This document shows, one piece after another, positions 41,114 to 42,282 of a stretch of DNA of 42,282 nucleotides. Numbering within the stretch: the stretch's first letter is position 1; every line of letters begins with the position of its first letter. This DNA is from an uncultured Collinsella sp. Its GTDB lineage: Bacteria > Actinomycetota > Coriobacteriia > Coriobacteriales > Coriobacteriaceae. Location of the stretch: the NCBI GenBank assembly GCA_900544225.1, contig UQUD01000006.1:1-42282 (forward strand), written 5' to 3'. A model generated the notes under the pieces. That model did no database searches. It was not told where the DNA came from and worked only from the letters and a program-made list of their open reading frames with translations. Made by a program: the position numbers and the translations under genes.

Positions 41114-42141
41114 TGGCAGATACCAACGAGCGTACTCCGCTGCTGAAGGTCGAGCACCTCTCTAAGGAGTTTCCCGCTGAGTCCGGCATGTTCGCCAAGC
41201 GCTTCTCTAAGCGTGTCGTCTCTGCTGTGAATGACATTTCGTTCGAGATTTATCCGGGCGAGACCTTTGGCCTGGTCGGCGAGTCTGGTTGCGGTAAGTC
41301 CACCACGGGCCGCACCATCATGCGCCTGACCAAGCCGACCGCCGGTAAGGTGTTCTTCCAGGGTAAAGATGTTGCCGAGATGAGCAAGCATGAGATCAAG
41401 GACATGCGTCGCGAGATGCAGTTTATCTTCCAGGATCCTTATGCTTCGCTGAATCCCCGTATGACCATCGGCGAGATTGTCTCCGAGCCCATGACCATTC
41501 ACGGCGTGGGCACCAAGGAAGAGCGCATTGAGCGTGTCCGCGAGCTGCTGGACGTCGTCGGTCTGAACCCCGAGCACATTAACCGCTATCCTCATGAGTT
41601 CTCCGGCGGTCAGCGTCAGCGTGTCGGCATTGCCCGCGCGTTCGCTCTGAAGCCCAAGCTGATCATCTGCGACGAGCCTGTCTCTGCACTTGACGTTTCC
41701 ATTCAGGCCCAGGTTTTGAACCTGCTGAAGGAGCTTCAGGATAAGTTCGGTACTGCTTATCTCTTCATTGCTCACGACCTCTCCGTCGTGCAGCACATCT
41801 CCGATCGCGTTGCCGTTATGTACCTGGGTAAGATGGTTGAGGTTTCGGACTGGAAGACGCTCTACAGCGAGCCTCACCATCCGTACACGCAGTCGCTGCT
41901 GTCTGCCGTGCCGGTGCCCGATCCTGATATCCAGAAGACCCGCAAGCGCATCATCCTCGCCGGCGATCCGCCGTCACCGTTGGATCCGCCGACCGGTTGC
42001 CGTTTCCACACCCGCTGCCCGATCGCGCAGGGTATTTGCTCTGAGAAGCTTCCCGAGTTTAAGGAAGTCGCACCGGGTCACTGCTGCGCGTGCCACTTCG
42101 CGGAGCCGTTCCCGATCAAGGAATCGCACATCGACCTGTAG
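41113..42141 (+). CDS. oppF: Oligopeptide ABC transporter ATPase
   Basis: Second ATPase, 342 residues. Walker A GESGCGKST (56-64), signature FSGGQRQRVGIARA, Walker B CDEPVSALD, and IAHDLSVV are intact. The C-terminal extension carries GCRFHTRCPIAQGIC and HCCACHF, a complete cysteine motif. Translation is coupled to oppD through the TAATG overlap, with GGGAGGCG upstream. It is the last gene of the operon and is followed by the large palindrome that contains the terminator. Confidence 0.95.
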   Translation: MADTNERTPLLKVEHLSKEFPAESGMFAKRFSKRVVSAVNDISFEIYPGETFGLVGESGCGKSTTGRTIMRLTKPTAGKVFFQGKDVAEMSKHEIKDMRREMQFIFQDPYASLNPRMTIGEIVSEPMTIHGVGTKEERIERVRELLDVVGLNPEHINRYPHEFSGGQRQRVGIARAFALKPKLIICDEPVSALDVSIQAQVLNLLKELQDKFGTAYLFIAHDLSVVQHISDRVAVMYLGKMVEVSDWKTLYSEPHHPYTQSLLSAVPVPDPDIQKTRKRIILAGDPPSPLDPPTGCRFHTRCPIAQGICSEKLPEFKEVAPGHCCACHFAEPFPIKESHIDL

Positions 42142-42155
42142 TCGGTTGTTTGTCC

Positions 42156-42282
42156 GGGCCCGCTCTGGTGTTACTTTTCAGAACGTCCTCGGACATGCAA
42201 GAAACCCCCGCTGCGCACTTCGTGCGGCGGGGGTTTCTTGCGTCCTGCGGAGTGTTCTGAAAAGTAACAACAGGGCGGGCCC
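42156..42282. repeat. 127-nt nested palindrome at the window end
   Basis: Three nested perfect arm pairs: GGGCCCGC / GCGGGCCC (42156-42163 with 42275-42282), the 16-bp TGTTACTTTTCAGAAC / its complement (42169-42184 with 42254-42269), and the 15-bp GCAAGAAACCCCCGC / its complement (42197-42211 with 42227-42241). The outer arm reaches the last base shown, so the structure may continue beyond the window. Confidence 0.85.
42197..42241 (+). terminator. oppF terminator in the palindrome core
   Basis: The inner 15-bp stem GCAAGAAACCCCCGC with its complement ends in GGGGGTTTCTTGC, giving a GC-rich stem with a T-rich 3' side. It is nearly symmetric and could also stop transcription from the opposite strand. 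Confidence 0.75.

Noticed and set aside
1..42282. CRISPR arrays, insertion sequences, tRNA or rRNA genes, phage genes
   Set aside because: I saw no regularly spaced direct repeats, no transposase or integrase frame and no tRNA-like cloverleaf with a conserved T-loop anywhere in the window.

Overview
The window reads as chromosomal DNA of a high-GC Gram-positive anaerobe, most likely a Collinsella-like member of the Coriobacteriia. This is inferred from base composition, the actinobacterial order uvrC / rapZ / whiA / gap / pgk / tpiA, and gene content; no rRNA or other taxonomic marker is present. About 26 protein genes were found. I see no tRNA, rRNA, CRISPR array, transposase or phage gene.

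Positions 1-17.9 kb hold housekeeping genes. A terminator at 60-90 closes an unseen upstream unit. Then come coaE, a small membrane-anchored lytic transglycosylase and uvrB on the + strand. A minus-strand block follows: an Mrp-type P-loop ATPase directly abutting a HI0933/BaiN-type flavoprotein, then a COG2509 flavoprotein, with an LTA-synthase-like phosphoglycerol transferase upstream of mrp. uvrA, a YbaK-type tRNA deacylase, murJ and uvrC are again on +. All three UvrABC excision genes therefore lie within 16.4 kb. MurJ carries an unusual ~245-residue cytosolic tail with a threefold DETAVF-type repeat that resembles Ser/Thr-kinase target sites.

Positions 17.9-28.75 kb form the accessory highlight. 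A substrate-binding lipoprotein, a permease, a permease-ATPase fusion and a short ATPase form a peptide-family ABC importer. It is followed by a tandem esterase / degenerate esterase pair, a DHDPS/NanA-family aldolase, a ROK kinase and a clear ManNAc-6-P epimerase (NanE). I infer a sialic-acid (possibly O-acetylated) uptake and catabolic cluster, analogous to the peptide-family sialate transporters of Bifidobacterium and Corynebacterium. It interrupts the usual actinobacterial uvrC-rapZ neighbourhood. Most of its intergenic gaps carry hairpins, two of them 90-98 nt long.

Positions 28.75-35.9 kb hold rapZ and whiA (yvcK, usually between them, is absent), then gap, pgk, tpiA, gpmI and secG: most of lower glycolysis beside the SecG translocase subunit.

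Positions 36.2-42.14 kb hold a second, conventional oligopeptide importer (oppABCDF). Its ATPases keep the C-terminal cysteine motif that the first system has lost. The window ends in a 127-nt nested palindrome with a strong terminator at its core. An AAAACGTT core motif occurs upstream of both binding-protein genes and of gap, suggesting (unproven) shared LacI-type control of uptake and glycolysis.
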